Numbered from the stretch's first letter, positions 45,706 to 55,054 are shown. The stretch is DNA of 64,000 bases from PALSA-1004 sp963829085 (GCA_963829085.1 CAWHHJ010000027.1:29588-93587); one strand, 5' to 3'. Numbers and translations are program-made. Notes: a model not told the origin generated them from the sequence alone.

Positions 45706-47241
45706 ATGGCATTTGAGGAACTACTGGCCGAATACGAATCACGGCGTCAGAAAGCGTTGGGCATGGGTGGCGCCGACAAACTGGCGAGGCGCAAGAAAGC
45801 CGGCCAGCTCAATGCGCGTGAGCGCATCGCCTCGCTCGTCGACGCCGGGAGTTTTATCGAATCCGGTCTTTTTGGAAGTTCCGGCGTCTACCCGGAGCAA
45901 GCCGACGAGACGCTCACCGACGGCAAGCTCGCCGGCTTCGCGCGTATCGATGGCCGTGACGTCGCAGTCGTGGTCAACGATTTCACGGTAAAAGGCGCAT
46001 CGACCAGCGCCACCAACGGAAAAAAAGTCGGCCACATGAAACGCACGGCGACCGAGCGCGGCATGCCGCTCGTGATTGTCGGCGAATCGACCGGCGCACG
46101 CCTGCCCGACGCGATGGGTTCGCGCGGCATGGGAATGCTGCTCGGCAATGACAACACACAGTTCCGCCGCACACGGGAGACGCCGCTCGCGACTGCGGTG
46201 GTCGGTCCATCGTTCGGGTCATCGGCGTGGCTCGCCTGCCTCGCTGATTTTGCCGTCATGCAAAAGGGCGCCACCATGGCGGTGTCGAGCCCGCGTCTCA
46301 TCGAAATGGCGCTCGGTCAAAAGGTGGATCTTGAAGAACTGGGCGGCTGGCGCCTGCACGCGGAGACCACCGGCCTTGTCGATCTGGTCGTCGACTCTGA
46401 AGAGGAGATGTTCGCTTCGATAAAGCGCTTCCTTTCATACCTGCCGAGCCATCATCGCGAAGCGCCGCCCGATGTCGCGGTGCCGGCGGGCTCGGGTGCC
46501 GCCATGGAGAATATATTCAATCTGCTGCCTGAAAAGCGCACGCAGGTGTATGACATGAAGCGCGTCATCAAGGCAGTCGTCGATAACGACACGCTGTTTG
46601 AATTGAAGCCGCGCTTCGGTAAGAGTGCGGTTGTCGCACTCGCCCGACTGGGCGGCAAAAGTGTGGGCATCGTGGCAAACAATCCGCTGCATCGCGGCGG
46701 CGCGCTGGACGCCGATGCCTGCCGCAAGATCGTGGACTTTCTGGTTCTGTGTGATTCCTTCAACGTGCCGATCGTCCTGCTCGTCGATACGCCGGGATTT
46801 CAGATCGGCACCGAAGCGGAGCGCAGCGGCGCGCCCGGCAAAATCATGAATTTCATGAACGCGATGACGCTGGTTACGGTGCCGAAGCTATCGGTGATCC
46901 TGCGCAAGAGTTATGGCCGTGCCTACGTTTGCATGGGCGGCGGACGCCATTCCGATGACATTGCCGCATGGCCGACCGCCGAGATCAGCTTCATGAGCCC
47001 GGAGTTCGCGACGACCATCGTGCATGGCGTCAAGCCGGGCGACGCCGATTATCCAGCGCGCCTCGCCGAGATCGAGCAGGGTTCCGACGTGTGGGGACTT
47101 GCTTCAGTGTTCGCAGCACAGGCGGTGATACGTCCTGCCGATACGCGGGATTACCTGATTCGCATGCTTGATGTATACAAGCTCCGCATGACGAAAGGTG
47201 TCGGCCAGCATTTGATGCGCACATGGCCGACGAGCTACTGA
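45706..47241 (+). CDS. Acyl-CoA carboxylase carboxyltransferase CT-4, intact
   Basis: This 511-residue fused carboxyltransferase has two crotonase-like halves. The N half carries LAGFARIDGRDVAVVVNDFT, VGESTGARLPDAMGS and MAVSSPRLIEMALG; the C half carries GGALDADACRKIVDFL, LLVDTPGFQIGTEAERSGAP and LRKSYGRAYVCMGGG. It transfers carboxyl from carboxybiotin to an acyl-CoA in the cytoplasm. It is the best candidate for a functional CT here and is followed 98 bases later by the biotin carboxylase, with which and the separate BCCP it should form a three-part enzyme. The acyl substrate is unknown; propionyl-CoA, methylcrotonyl-CoA or a branched acyl-CoA are possible. Confidence 0.93.
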   Translation: MAFEELLAEYESRRQKALGMGGADKLARRKKAGQLNARERIASLVDAGSFIESGLFGSSGVYPEQADETLTDGKLAGFARIDGRDVAVVVNDFTVKGASTSATNGKKVGHMKRTATERGMPLVIVGESTGARLPDAMGSRGMGMLLGNDNTQFRRTRETPLATAVVGPSFGSSAWLACLADFAVMQKGATMAVSSPRLIEMALGQKVDLEELGGWRLHAETTGLVDLVVDSEEEMFASIKRFLSYLPSHHREAPPDVAVPAGSGAAMENIFNLLPEKRTQVYDMKRVIKAVVDNDTLFELKPRFGKSAVVALARLGGKSVGIVANNPLHRGGALDADACRKIVDFLVLCDSFNVPIVLLVDTPGFQIGTEAERSGAPGKIMNFMNAMTLVTVPKLSVILRKSYGRAYVCMGGGRHSDDIAAWPTAEISFMSPEFATTIVHGVKPGDADYPARLAEIEQGSDVWGLASVFAAQAVIRPADTRDYLIRMLDVYKLRMTKGVGQHLMRTWPTSY

Positions 47242-47339
47242 CGCTTTGTCACCGACGTCATAAAGAAAATCGGAACCAAACGTCCAAGCTCTGTTTTTAG
47301 ATTTGCGCTGTCTGTGGACTCCGTGGCCGAAAGGAATTG

Positions 47340-48692
47340 ATGTTTAACAAAGTGGTCGTAGCAAATCGTGGCGCGATCGCCGCCAGAGTATTGCGCGCGC
47401 TCGATCAAATGGGCATCAAATCGGTCGCCCTGTATTCCGAAGCCGACTACGGTGCGCCCTATCTGGAAATGGCGAGCGAGACCTACGCGATCGGCGCGTC
47501 ACCGGCGCGCGACAGTTATCTCAACCAGGATCTCCTGCTCGACGTGTTCGAGCGCGCCGGTGTCGATGGCGTGCACCCAGGGTATGGCTTTCTCTCCGAG
47601 AACGCGCAATTCGCAGAACGCGTGCAGGCGGCGGGCATCAACTTCATCGGCCCATCTCCCAAGTGGATCCATGCCATGGGCCACAAGACGCGCGCGCGTG
47701 AAATCGCAGCACAATACGGCATGCCGATGTCGAAAGGCTCGGCAGTGTTACCGGTGCAGCCCGCGGCAATAGTCGCAGCAGCGCGGGAAATCGGCTATCC
47801 GGTGCTGGTGAAACCGGCAGGCGGCGGTGGCGGCATCGGCATGTTGCCGGCGAAAGATGAAGGTGAACTGCTGGCGGTTGTCGAGCGTTCGCGCTCGATG
47901 GCGACACGCGGGTTTGGCAGCGCAGAAGTTTATCTGGAGCGTTTGTTCGAGCGCCCCCGCCATGTCGAATTTCAGGTGCTCGGTGATCGGCACGGCAATG
48001 CGGTGCATCTATTCGAGCGGGACTGCTCGGTGCAGCGACGCAATCAAAAAGTGATCGAAGAGGCGCCTGGGCCCGCGCTCGATCGCGCCCGCGTAACCGA
48101 GGTTGCCGACCAGATCGCGGCCATCATCAAAGAAATGGGCTACGACAACATCGGCACCGTCGAAATGCTGATGGCTGCGGACGGCTCATTCAACTTTCTC
48201 GAGATGAACACCCGCCTGCAGGTCGAGCACGGTGTCACTGAGGAAGTGACCGGCGTGGATCTCGTGAAAGCCCAAATCCGCGCGGCCGCCGGTGAGAGGC
48301 TGAGCGACATTCTGCCATCGAGACTGGCGATCAAAGGGCACGCCATCCAGGCACGCGTGTACGCCGAAGATCCGAAGAACTTTTTTCCATCGCCCGGCAA
48401 GCTGACCGTGTTTCGCCCGCCCCAAGACAAATCGATACGCATCGAGACGGGTTATGCGGAAGGACGCGATGTGACGCCGTTCTACGATCCGATGATTGCC
48501 AAAGTCATCGTCCATGCAGCCAGTCGTGACCTTGCGATCGAGCGGCTCGCGCAAGCGCTCGAGTCATTCGATATCAAAGGACCGAAGACCAACATCCCCA
48601 TGGTAATTGCAGTGCTGCGTTCTGCGCAGTTCGGCGCCGGCGATGTACACACCGGCTTGATTCCCGAGGTGCAGGCAGGCAGAAAATCATGA
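47340..48692 (+). CDS. Biotin carboxylase subunit of an acyl-CoA carboxylase
   Basis: This 450-residue ATP-grasp enzyme carboxylates the biotin on BCCP using ATP and bicarbonate. ATG 47340 is preferred over the TTG three bases before; AAGGAA lies just upstream. It opens MFNKVVVANRGAIAARVLRA, with the ATP-grasp glycine loop KPAGGGGGIGM, HVEFQVLGD, and the catalytic/biotin-binding MNTRLQVEHGVTEEVTG (a Gly where most have Pro). It ends at the size of a lone AccC and lacks a carrier domain. It belongs with CT-4 upstream and overlaps the next gene by ATGA. Confidence 0.95.
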   Translation: MFNKVVVANRGAIAARVLRALDQMGIKSVALYSEADYGAPYLEMASETYAIGASPARDSYLNQDLLLDVFERAGVDGVHPGYGFLSENAQFAERVQAAGINFIGPSPKWIHAMGHKTRAREIAAQYGMPMSKGSAVLPVQPAAIVAAAREIGYPVLVKPAGGGGGIGMLPAKDEGELLAVVERSRSMATRGFGSAEVYLERLFERPRHVEFQVLGDRHGNAVHLFERDCSVQRRNQKVIEEAPGPALDRARVTEVADQIAAIIKEMGYDNIGTVEMLMAADGSFNFLEMNTRLQVEHGVTEEVTGVDLVKAQIRAAAGERLSDILPSRLAIKGHAIQARVYAEDPKNFFPSPGKLTVFRPPQDKSIRIETGYAEGRDVTPFYDPMIAKVIVHAASRDLAIERLAQALESFDIKGPKTNIPMVIAVLRSAQFGAGDVHTGLIPEVQAGRKS

Positions 48693-49390
48693 ACGACGCC
48701 GCCGACATGATTGCCGATGCAAAGCGTCATGGCCGTGCCGCGCTCGACGAGTCGGCCGGCAAACGTCTGCTCGCGACTTTCGGTATCAGCGTTCCAAAGT
48801 CGGTCGTAGTAGCCGACGCACGCGGTGCGACTGAGGCATTGAAGCAACTTCACCCGCCATACGTCGTGAAACTCATATCGCCCGATATCTTGCACAAGAG
48901 CGACGCAGGTGGCGTCAAGGTGAATTTGAAAGAGTCCAGCGAAGTGGTAAACGCAATTGCCGAGATGGCAGCGGCACCGCATATAAAGAGCGCCCGCATC
49001 GACGGCTACCTGATTGAAGAGATGGCGCCGCCCGGACAGGAAATTGTGATCGGCGCGGTTCGTGATCCGGATTTTGGCCCGCTGGTGATGGTGGGCCTCG
49101 GCGGAATATTCGTCGAAATTCTAGCTGACGTTGCATTTCGGATTTGCCCGATCACGCGCCTGGACGCTGAAGAAATGCTGGCAGAACTGAAGGGCGGCGC
49201 CATTCTCGACGGTGCACGCGGAAAGCGGCCGGTTTCGCGCGCGGCGATTGTTGATTCGCTGATCAAGATCGCCGGCGAAGATGGTTTACTGATGCGTCAT
49301 GGCGACGATTTCAGCGAAGCGGATATCAATCCCCTGATCGTCTCGGAAGCAGGCGCCGTGGCGGTCGATGCAAGATTCATTCTGTCATGA
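48689..49390 (+). CDS. NDP-forming acyl-CoA synthetase, beta-like (ATP-grasp) part
   Basis: This 233-residue ATP-grasp protein of the acetyl-CoA synthetase (ADP-forming) family transfers phosphate between ADP and an acyl phosphate or active-site His. It has ALDESAGKRLLATFGISVPKS, PYVVKLISPDILHKSDAGGV, the LIEEMAPPGQEIVIGAVRDP segment and DINPLIV near the end, all typical of the beta part. It begins with ATGA overlap to the biotin carboxylase and ends with ATGA overlap to the CoA-binding partner. In most bacteria the CoA-binding part comes first or both are fused; here beta precedes alpha. The acid substrate is unknown. Confidence 0.9.
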   Translation: MNDAADMIADAKRHGRAALDESAGKRLLATFGISVPKSVVVADARGATEALKQLHPPYVVKLISPDILHKSDAGGVKVNLKESSEVVNAIAEMAAAPHIKSARIDGYLIEEMAPPGQEIVIGAVRDPDFGPLVMVGLGGIFVEILADVAFRICPITRLDAEEMLAELKGGAILDGARGKRPVSRAAIVDSLIKIAGEDGLLMRHGDDFSEADINPLIVSEAGAVAVDARFILS

Positions 49391-50834
49391 CGAATGCCGA
49401 CATCGCGGCCGGCTATGCGCCGCTCTTCATGCCGCAGACTGTAGCGGTCGGTGGGGGCGTCGACGAAGGGCGCGGCACTTCCCAACCACTTCATACGACG
49501 TATTCGAGAATACGGCTATGCCGGCGACATTTATCCCATACACCCATCGGCCGCGGAGATCGACGGCCTGCGCGCCTATCCGAACCTCGGCGCTACGCCG
49601 AAGCCCATCGATTATGCATACATTGCGGTGTCGGCAGCGCAGATTCCACCGATGTTATCGGCAGCCGCTGGGCGTGTACGCTTTGCACAAGTGATTTCGA
49701 GCGGCTTCGCGGAAGTCGACGAAGGCAAGGATCTACAAGCGAACCTGCTCAGCGCAGCACGTGCAGGCGGCATGCGCCTGCTTGGTCCCAACTGCCTGGG
49801 CATATATACGCCACGCGGACGCATCACCTTCACTGAAATCAGTCCGCCGGAAGTGGGACCCGTCGGCGTCGTTTCGCAGAGCGGCGGATTGGGCACCGAC
49901 ATCATCCGGCGGGGACTGAACCGCGGCGTCAAGTTTTCCGGGCTGGTGACCGTCGGTAACTGCGCCGATCTCACGCCGAGCGACATGCTTGAATTTTATC
50001 TGGCCGACGCGCAAACCAAAGTGATCGGTTTCTATATTGAGACCGCGAAAGACGCCCGTCGCCTGTTTGAGATGCTGCGCGACGCGAAGGCGCGCAAGCC
50101 GGTCGTTCTGCTAAAGGGCGGTCTGTACCCGTCAGGGTGTCGCGGCCGCAGCGTCGCATACCGGGTCGCTGGCCGGTGACGATCGTGCGTGGATCGCCCT
50201 ATCGCGACAAACCGGGTGCGTGCTCGTCGATACGCTGGACGAATTCATCGATACGCTGCTCGTTTTTCAGACGCTGACACCGCAACCATTGCACCCGACG
50301 CGGCGCGTTGTGCTGTTTGGCAATGGCGGCGGCACGAGTGTGCTCGCAACTGATTGTTTCGCGCGCCTGGGGCTTGATGTTACGCCATTCAATCAGCCGG
50401 CGCTCGATGCGCTCGCGGTGCTCAGGCTGCCGCCCGGCACCAGCATTACCAACCCCGTCGATTGTCCCGTCAGCACTCTGCAGCAGGATGATGGACGCGT
50501 CGCCGAAAAAATTCTTGACGAGATCTATGCTAAAGGCAAACCCGAAGCGCTCGTGATGCATCTTAATATGTCGGCGTTCGTGGGCCGCACGAAACCGGAG
50601 ATCCTCGATAACCTCGTGCAGGCCGCGTTGAGAGTACAAACGCATTACCCGGGCCAGGCGCATTTCGTGCTCGTGTTGCGTTCGGACGGTGAGCCACGAC
50701 TCGAAGCACGCAAACGTGAGTTTCGCGATCGTGCCGTGGCACTGGGTATTCCGGTTTACGATGAAATGAGCAATGCGGGGCGCGCGCTGGCGGCATTGCA
50801 GGCGCATGAGCGCTTTCTGCACACACGCGGGTGA
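49387..50834 (+). pseudogene. NDP-forming acyl-CoA synthetase, alpha-like (CoA-binding) part, frameshifted in this sequence
   Basis: This is the CoA-binding and CoA-ligase half of the same enzyme. MTNADIAAGYAPLFMPQTVAV reads into a second frame at about 49450 (KGAALPNHFIRRIREYGYAGDIYP) that holds GMRLLGPNCLGIY, TEISPPEVGPVGVVSQSGG (CoA ligase region) and the GLVTVGNCADLTPSDMLEF segment. The frame shifts again at about 50130-50170, where VAAAASHTGSLAGDDRAW lies, and at about 50215, then runs to the stop with FGNGGGTSVLATD. The span of 1448 bases is about 482 codons. The conserved catalytic His of SHTGSLAG is present. Whether it is truly broken is uncertain. Confidence 0.82.
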
Positions 50835-50843
50835 TGTGCGTCT

Positions 50844-52052
50844 ATGAGTGCGACCGATTTCAAGGCGATCAGCGTCGCATGCCGCGTTTACAGCGGCAAA
50901 GATGCACTCGAAAACCTTCCCGCCGAAGTCAAACGCAATAAAGTCCACCGGACGTTCATCGTTTGCGGCCGCACGGTATCGCGGCGGACACCTTTAATCG
51001 ATCGCCTGCGCTCCATACTCGGCAACGACTGCGCGGGCGTATTTAACGAGATCGAAAAAGATTCGACGCTGCCTTCAGTGCTGCGCGCTGCCGCGGCCGC
51101 GCGCGCTGCCCGGGCAGATCTCATTGTCAGTGTCGGCGGCGGCAGCGTAACGCAGGCTGCGCGCGTCGTAGCTATCCTGCTCGCCGAGCGAGCGGCGCCG
51201 CACGATCTCATTACACGCTATCCCGAGCATGCGCCAGCGATCAGTCCAAAGCTCCTGGCGCCGAAGCTGCCTATCATCAACGTGCTGACCGTGCCGACAA
51301 CGGCGCAAAATCGCGGCGGCTCCGCGCTGCGTGACGATACACTCGACCACCGGATGGAATTTTTCGATCCGAAAACGCGTCCGCAGGCGATCTTCTGGGA
51401 TGCGAACGCTTTAATGACGGCGCCTCCATCACTCGTACGCAACGCGGGCTGCTCGATCTACTGGCGCAGCGTCATGAACCTCGGCTGGACCGAAATCAAT
51501 CCCTTGCTCGAAGGCGAGCGCCTGCATGTGTACCGGCTGGCGGCACGCGCGCTGCCGCGCGTGGCTCTCGCGCCGACTGCCGACCCGCGCATCGAATTGT
51601 GCACCGCCGCTTTTTTGCTCAACCGCGATGCCGATGAAGGCGGCACAATGGCAGCGCGGCACTGGGTTGTGCGCCTGACCTACGCGTTTGCTACGGCGTT
51701 ATTCATCTCGTTTCCGCACGTTGGTCAGGGCGAGGCGTATTCAGCGTTGACGGGAACGGTCTTGCGCCGGCTAGGCTCCCGTGACCCGCATGCCATGGCA
51801 CAACTCGCACGACAACTCGGTGTGTGGAAAGAAGGCATGCCGGTTGCTGACGCCCCACAACGCGCGGCGGAATATCTCGACCAGTTTTTTAAGGGCCTGG
51901 ATATGCCGACGCGGCTGCGCGAACTGAACTTGCGGCGCGAGGGCCTCACGCAAGTGCTCGAAAATTCGCTCAAGAATTTTAACGCTGACCCCAAGCGAGA
52001 ATTCGTGCGTGAACGCGCGTTGCTGCACGACGTGCTGCTGCAGGCGTGGTAA
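50844..52052 (+). CDS. Iron-containing alcohol dehydrogenase-like protein with altered metal site
   Basis: The 402-residue sequence has the Fe-ADH fold signature: an N-terminal dinucleotide domain with VSVGGGSVTQAARVVA (residues about 97-112) and the PTTAQNRGGSALR loop. In the helical domain the usual GxDAxxHxxE-type metal motif reads NAGCSIYWRSV (about residues 199-209), so the Asp and His ligands appear replaced, while a His remains at PHVGQGEA (about 290). It may have lost metal-dependent activity or use another ligand set. It lies 10 bases after the acyl-CoA synthetase. The substrate is unknown. Confidence 0.8.
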   Translation: MSATDFKAISVACRVYSGKDALENLPAEVKRNKVHRTFIVCGRTVSRRTPLIDRLRSILGNDCAGVFNEIEKDSTLPSVLRAAAAARAARADLIVSVGGGSVTQAARVVAILLAERAAPHDLITRYPEHAPAISPKLLAPKLPIINVLTVPTTAQNRGGSALRDDTLDHRMEFFDPKTRPQAIFWDANALMTAPPSLVRNAGCSIYWRSVMNLGWTEINPLLEGERLHVYRLAARALPRVALAPTADPRIELCTAAFLLNRDADEGGTMAARHWVVRLTYAFATALFISFPHVGQGEAYSALTGTVLRRLGSRDPHAMAQLARQLGVWKEGMPVADAPQRAAEYLDQFFKGLDMPTRLRELNLRREGLTQVLENSLKNFNADPKREFVRERALLHDVLLQAW

Positions 52053-52090
52053 TCAAGATAAGCAACGCAGGCTAAAAGGGAGCAATAGCG

Positions 52091-52882
52091 ATGGCGCAAT
52101 GTGAACTTGCTTACATGACCTGGAAAGAAGTGGAAGCTGCGCGCGACCGCGGCGCTGCAGTGCTGGTGCCTATCGGCACGCATGAACAAAACGGCACGCT
52201 GGGCCCGATGGGAACCGACGGGCTGCTGGTTTTCGAGATCACGAAGCGGATCGCCGCCGAGACCGGCGCCGTGGTAGCGCCGTTGTTAAGTTATGGTTAC
52301 TCATCGCGCCATCGCAACTTTACCGGCACCATCTCATTGCAGCCGGATACGCTGCGCCGGCTCATCTTCGATATCTGCGAAGCGCTGGTTAAAGACGGCT
52401 TCGAGCATGTGCTCCTCGTCAATTCGCATCAGACCAACGAGCCGATCATGGAGCATGCGGGACGGCAAATCCGCGAGAAGTACGGCGTCATCATGGGCTA
52501 CATCAATCCGGTGGTGCTCGCTGAAAAGAGTACTCAGGACCTGTATCCCAAACTGGGCTCAGCGCATGGCCACGGCGACGAGCGTGTCACTTCGATGCTC
52601 AGCTATTGCTTACCCGGCGCAGTGCGGATGGATGCGCCGCCCGAACCGCAGGAGTGGCGGGAGTTCGAGGGATTGCCGTTGGCCGCATCTCACCAGGTGA
52701 AGGTCGGGCAAGGGGTCTTTGGCCTTTATATGGAAGTCCACGATTTTTCACCGTCCGGCGGCAACGGCAATCCGGCCGCAGTCGACGTCAACAAAGGCGC
52801 CGAGGTTGTTCAGCGCGTCGTCAGTATGGCCGTCGACTACGTCAAAGCGTTTCTCAAGCTGCGCACGACGAAGCGGCCGTAG
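52091..52882 (+). CDS. Creatininase-family amidohydrolase
   Basis: This 263-residue protein matches the creatininase (creatinine amidohydrolase) family. Markers are VLVPIGTHEQNGTLGPMGTD with a metal-binding Glu and Asp, APLLSYGYSSRHRNFTGTIS, VLLVNSHQTNE (His in the active-site loop), and GSAHGHGDERVTSMLSYCLPG. Family members hydrolyse cyclic amides or act in other ring-opening steps; creatinine is not implied. It has an AAGGGAG ribosome-binding site and starts 38 bases after the iron-ADH-like gene. Neighbours suggest a role in CoA-linked acid catabolism, but this is inference. Confidence 0.88.
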   Translation: MAQCELAYMTWKEVEAARDRGAAVLVPIGTHEQNGTLGPMGTDGLLVFEITKRIAAETGAVVAPLLSYGYSSRHRNFTGTISLQPDTLRRLIFDICEALVKDGFEHVLLVNSHQTNEPIMEHAGRQIREKYGVIMGYINPVVLAEKSTQDLYPKLGSAHGHGDERVTSMLSYCLPGAVRMDAPPEPQEWREFEGLPLAASHQVKVGQGVFGLYMEVHDFSPSGGNGNPAAVDVNKGAEVVQRVVSMAVDYVKAFLKLRTTKRP

Positions 52883-52998
52883 CCTTCTACGATCAGCCCG
52901 TCACCGCCGCAAATCGTCAGCGCAAAACTTGCTACGCGAAAGCAACGGTCTGCAGTACGCTGCCTGCGAAAAAATTCGTTAATCGGAGTGCTTGCCGG

Positions 52999-53976
52999 AT
53001 GACGACCAAACGTTTCATCGGCAATCTTGTTCTCGCGCTCTGCGGCGTCATCGTCGCGCATGCGGCGTGGGCACAGGAATATCCCGTCAAGCCGATTCGC
53101 CTGATCGTGCCGAATCCGCCGGGCGGCGGTAACGATGTGATCGCGCGCATGTTCGCCCAGAAATTGAGCGAAGCCTGGGGACAGCAGGTCGTCGTCGAGA
53201 ACAGGGGCGGTGCAGGCACGACGATAGGCACAGCGTTCGTCGCGCACGCCGCCCCGGACGGCTATACGCTGATGGTGTCGCTTGTTTCAAGTCATGCGGT
53301 AAGCCCTAATCTTTACCGCGATCCAGGCTACGATCCGATCAAAGATTTCACGCCGATAACGGTACTCGTGGTATCGCCGATGTTGCTAGGCGTCACGCCT
53401 TCATTTCCCGCAAAGTCGATGCGCGAACTGATTGCGCTGGCTAGGAAAAAGCCCGGCACGATCACCTATGCGTCGGGCGGCAGCGGCTCTCCGATGCACA
53501 TGAGCGTCGAGATTTTTAAGAGCATGGCAGGCATCGATCTGGTCCACATTCCGTATAAAGGCGGCGGTCCCGCGCAGCTCGGCATTGCCATCGGTGAGGC
53601 GTATATGGGAATCTCGACCACCGGATCGATGTTGTCGATGGTGCAGGCGCGCCGCATCAGGGCGCTCGCGGTGGGGCGTGCCGCACGCCTCACTGACCAT
53701 CCAGATTTGCCGACCTTTGCCGAGGCGGGCATGCCGGGCTACGACACGAACACCTGGTATTCGGTACACGCGCCTGCCGGCACGCCGGATGCCATTGCCG
53801 ACAAGCTCAACAAAGAACTCGTGCACATTCTCGGCCTTGCTGATATCAAGGAGCGCCTGCGGCAACTCAGCAGCGACGGCGTTGGCTATACACGAGAGCA
53901 GACAGGTGTCTTCGTCAAGCACGAGTTGGCGAAGTACGCCAAGGTGATCAAGGACGCCGGCATCAAGGGCGAATAG
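52999..53976 (+). CDS. Bug/TctC-type periplasmic solute-binding receptor 3
   Basis: This 325-residue receptor starts at ATG 52999, giving a signal peptide (MTTKRFIGNLVLALCGVIVA, then HAAWA) and YPVKPIRLIVPNPPGGGNDVIAR. Also present are GQQVVVENRGGAGTTIG, AAPDGYTLMV and VHIPYKGGGPAQLGIAIGEA. A longer in-frame start upstream is not used because it lacks a signal peptide. No TctAB genes are adjacent, so it may share the TctBA pair at 30.7-32.7 kb or serve another permease. It lies between a creatininase-family gene and a thioesterase gene. Confidence 0.93.
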   Translation: MTTKRFIGNLVLALCGVIVAHAAWAQEYPVKPIRLIVPNPPGGGNDVIARMFAQKLSEAWGQQVVVENRGGAGTTIGTAFVAHAAPDGYTLMVSLVSSHAVSPNLYRDPGYDPIKDFTPITVLVVSPMLLGVTPSFPAKSMRELIALARKKPGTITYASGGSGSPMHMSVEIFKSMAGIDLVHIPYKGGGPAQLGIAIGEAYMGISTTGSMLSMVQARRIRALAVGRAARLTDHPDLPTFAEAGMPGYDTNTWYSVHAPAGTPDAIADKLNKELVHILGLADIKERLRQLSSDGVGYTREQTGVFVKHELAKYAKVIKDAGIKGE

Positions 53977-54021
53977 CGCGCGAACATGCGCTCGGCAATA
54001 GTGATCAAATAAGGGAACGCA

Positions 54022-54420
54022 ATGGACACGCTAAAAGTCGGCATGCGCGACGAACTCGTATGGGAGGTCACGGAAGCGCTGACCACAAAGCGCGGTGATT
54101 ACCGCGTGTTCTCGACGCCGTCGATGACCTATTTCGTCGAGATGACTGCGCACAAGCTTGTGCTGCCACATCTGAAACCGGGTCAAGGCCAAGTGGGACT
54201 GCAAGTCAACATCCGGCACATGGCGCCGACGCCGATCGGCAAGAGCGTCCGCTGCGAGACCGAGCTCTTCGCCATCGATCGCCGCAAACTTACTTTTAAG
54301 ATGAAAGTCTATGATGATGTCGAACAAATCGGCGAAGCCGAGCACGATCGCTACATCGTCGATCTCGAGAAATATATGGCGCGCTTGAAAGCGAAGATCG
54401 AACGCGCGTCAAAAAGTTGA
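54022..54420 (+). CDS. FlK-like hotdog acyl-CoA thioesterase
   Basis: This 132-residue protein belongs to the FlK subgroup of hotdog thioesterases, whose founding member hydrolyses fluoroacetyl-CoA. The catalytic triad spacing of FlK (Thr42, Glu50, His76) is matched by Thr32, Glu40 and His66 here, within FSTPSMTYFVEMTAH and NIRHMAPTPIG. It has AAGGGAACGC upstream. It is the last gene of the rightward run that holds acyl-CoA carboxylase and acyl-CoA synthetase genes, so it may release acids from stalled CoA esters. Fluorinated substrates are not implied. Confidence 0.88.
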   Translation: MDTLKVGMRDELVWEVTEALTTKRGDYRVFSTPSMTYFVEMTAHKLVLPHLKPGQGQVGLQVNIRHMAPTPIGKSVRCETELFAIDRRKLTFKMKVYDDVEQIGEAEHDRYIVDLEKYMARLKAKIERASKS

Positions 54421-54482
54421 ATGCCCTCACCATGGAGGTCAACCCGACGAGTCTTCGCCCGCCGGACTGCAACCATAGCGCA

Positions 54483-54848
54483 TTACGTCTCGCTGCCCAT
54501 TTCCGGCCCGTCCAGTTGACGTATTTCGCACTCGATGTCCCATTCGTCGCCATGCACCTTGAGGAAGCGTTCGGTCAGTTCGATCGCCTGCTGCTTTGAA
54601 TTCGCTTCGAGAATCGCATAACCACCTATCACTTCCTTGGTCTCGGCGAATGGCCCGTCGACCATCGATAGCTTCCCCCGTCGCAGCCGCACGCGGACGC
54701 CCTCGGAGGTTGGCCGCAGTCCGGCGGTGCTGATGAGCTGGCCGGCGGCGGACAGCTCCTGTATAAGTTTGCCCATGTCAGTCATGAGCTGCTCGCTAGG
54801 CACCTGGCCGGTATTCTCCTGGATTCGAATCATAGATATAAATCGCAT
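54483..54848 (-). CDS. YCII-related domain protein
   Basis: This 121-residue protein starts at ATG 54846-54848, with AAGGAG upstream. It resembles the YCII/DGPF family: MRFISMIRIQENTGQVPSE at the start, LISTAGLRPTSEGVRVR, and the DGPFAETKEVIGGYAILEA motif. The family is a small ferredoxin-like fold sometimes linked to sigma factor ECF genes or transport; function is unknown here. It is convergent with the FlK-like gene. Confidence 0.85.
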   Translation of the reverse strand: MRFISMIRIQENTGQVPSEQLMTDMGKLIQELSAAGQLISTAGLRPTSEGVRVRLRRGKLSMVDGPFAETKEVIGGYAILEANSKQQAIELTERFLKVHGDEWDIECEIRQLDGPEMGSET

Positions 54849-55054
54849 GCTGGATCTCCTTGGTTGATAGCGCAGCGGGGCGTGAAGCAGCATTATTCAC
54901 TGGCCACGCTTACACCTGGTCGAACAAGGGTCCTCCGGATCGACACTAAGCGGGTTCCCGATCATTCGGCCGCCGAATGGCTATCAGCATCGCGCGCATC
55001 GGAGGCGACTCGATCCACCCATTAGAGTGGCCCGCAACTTCTGCAGACTTGTAA

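Noticed and set aside
54849..55054. Possible gene or RNA between YCII and carboxymuconolactone decarboxylase-like genes.
   Set aside because: No open frame with support, no tRNA-like fold, no T-run hairpin seen in the 206 bases.
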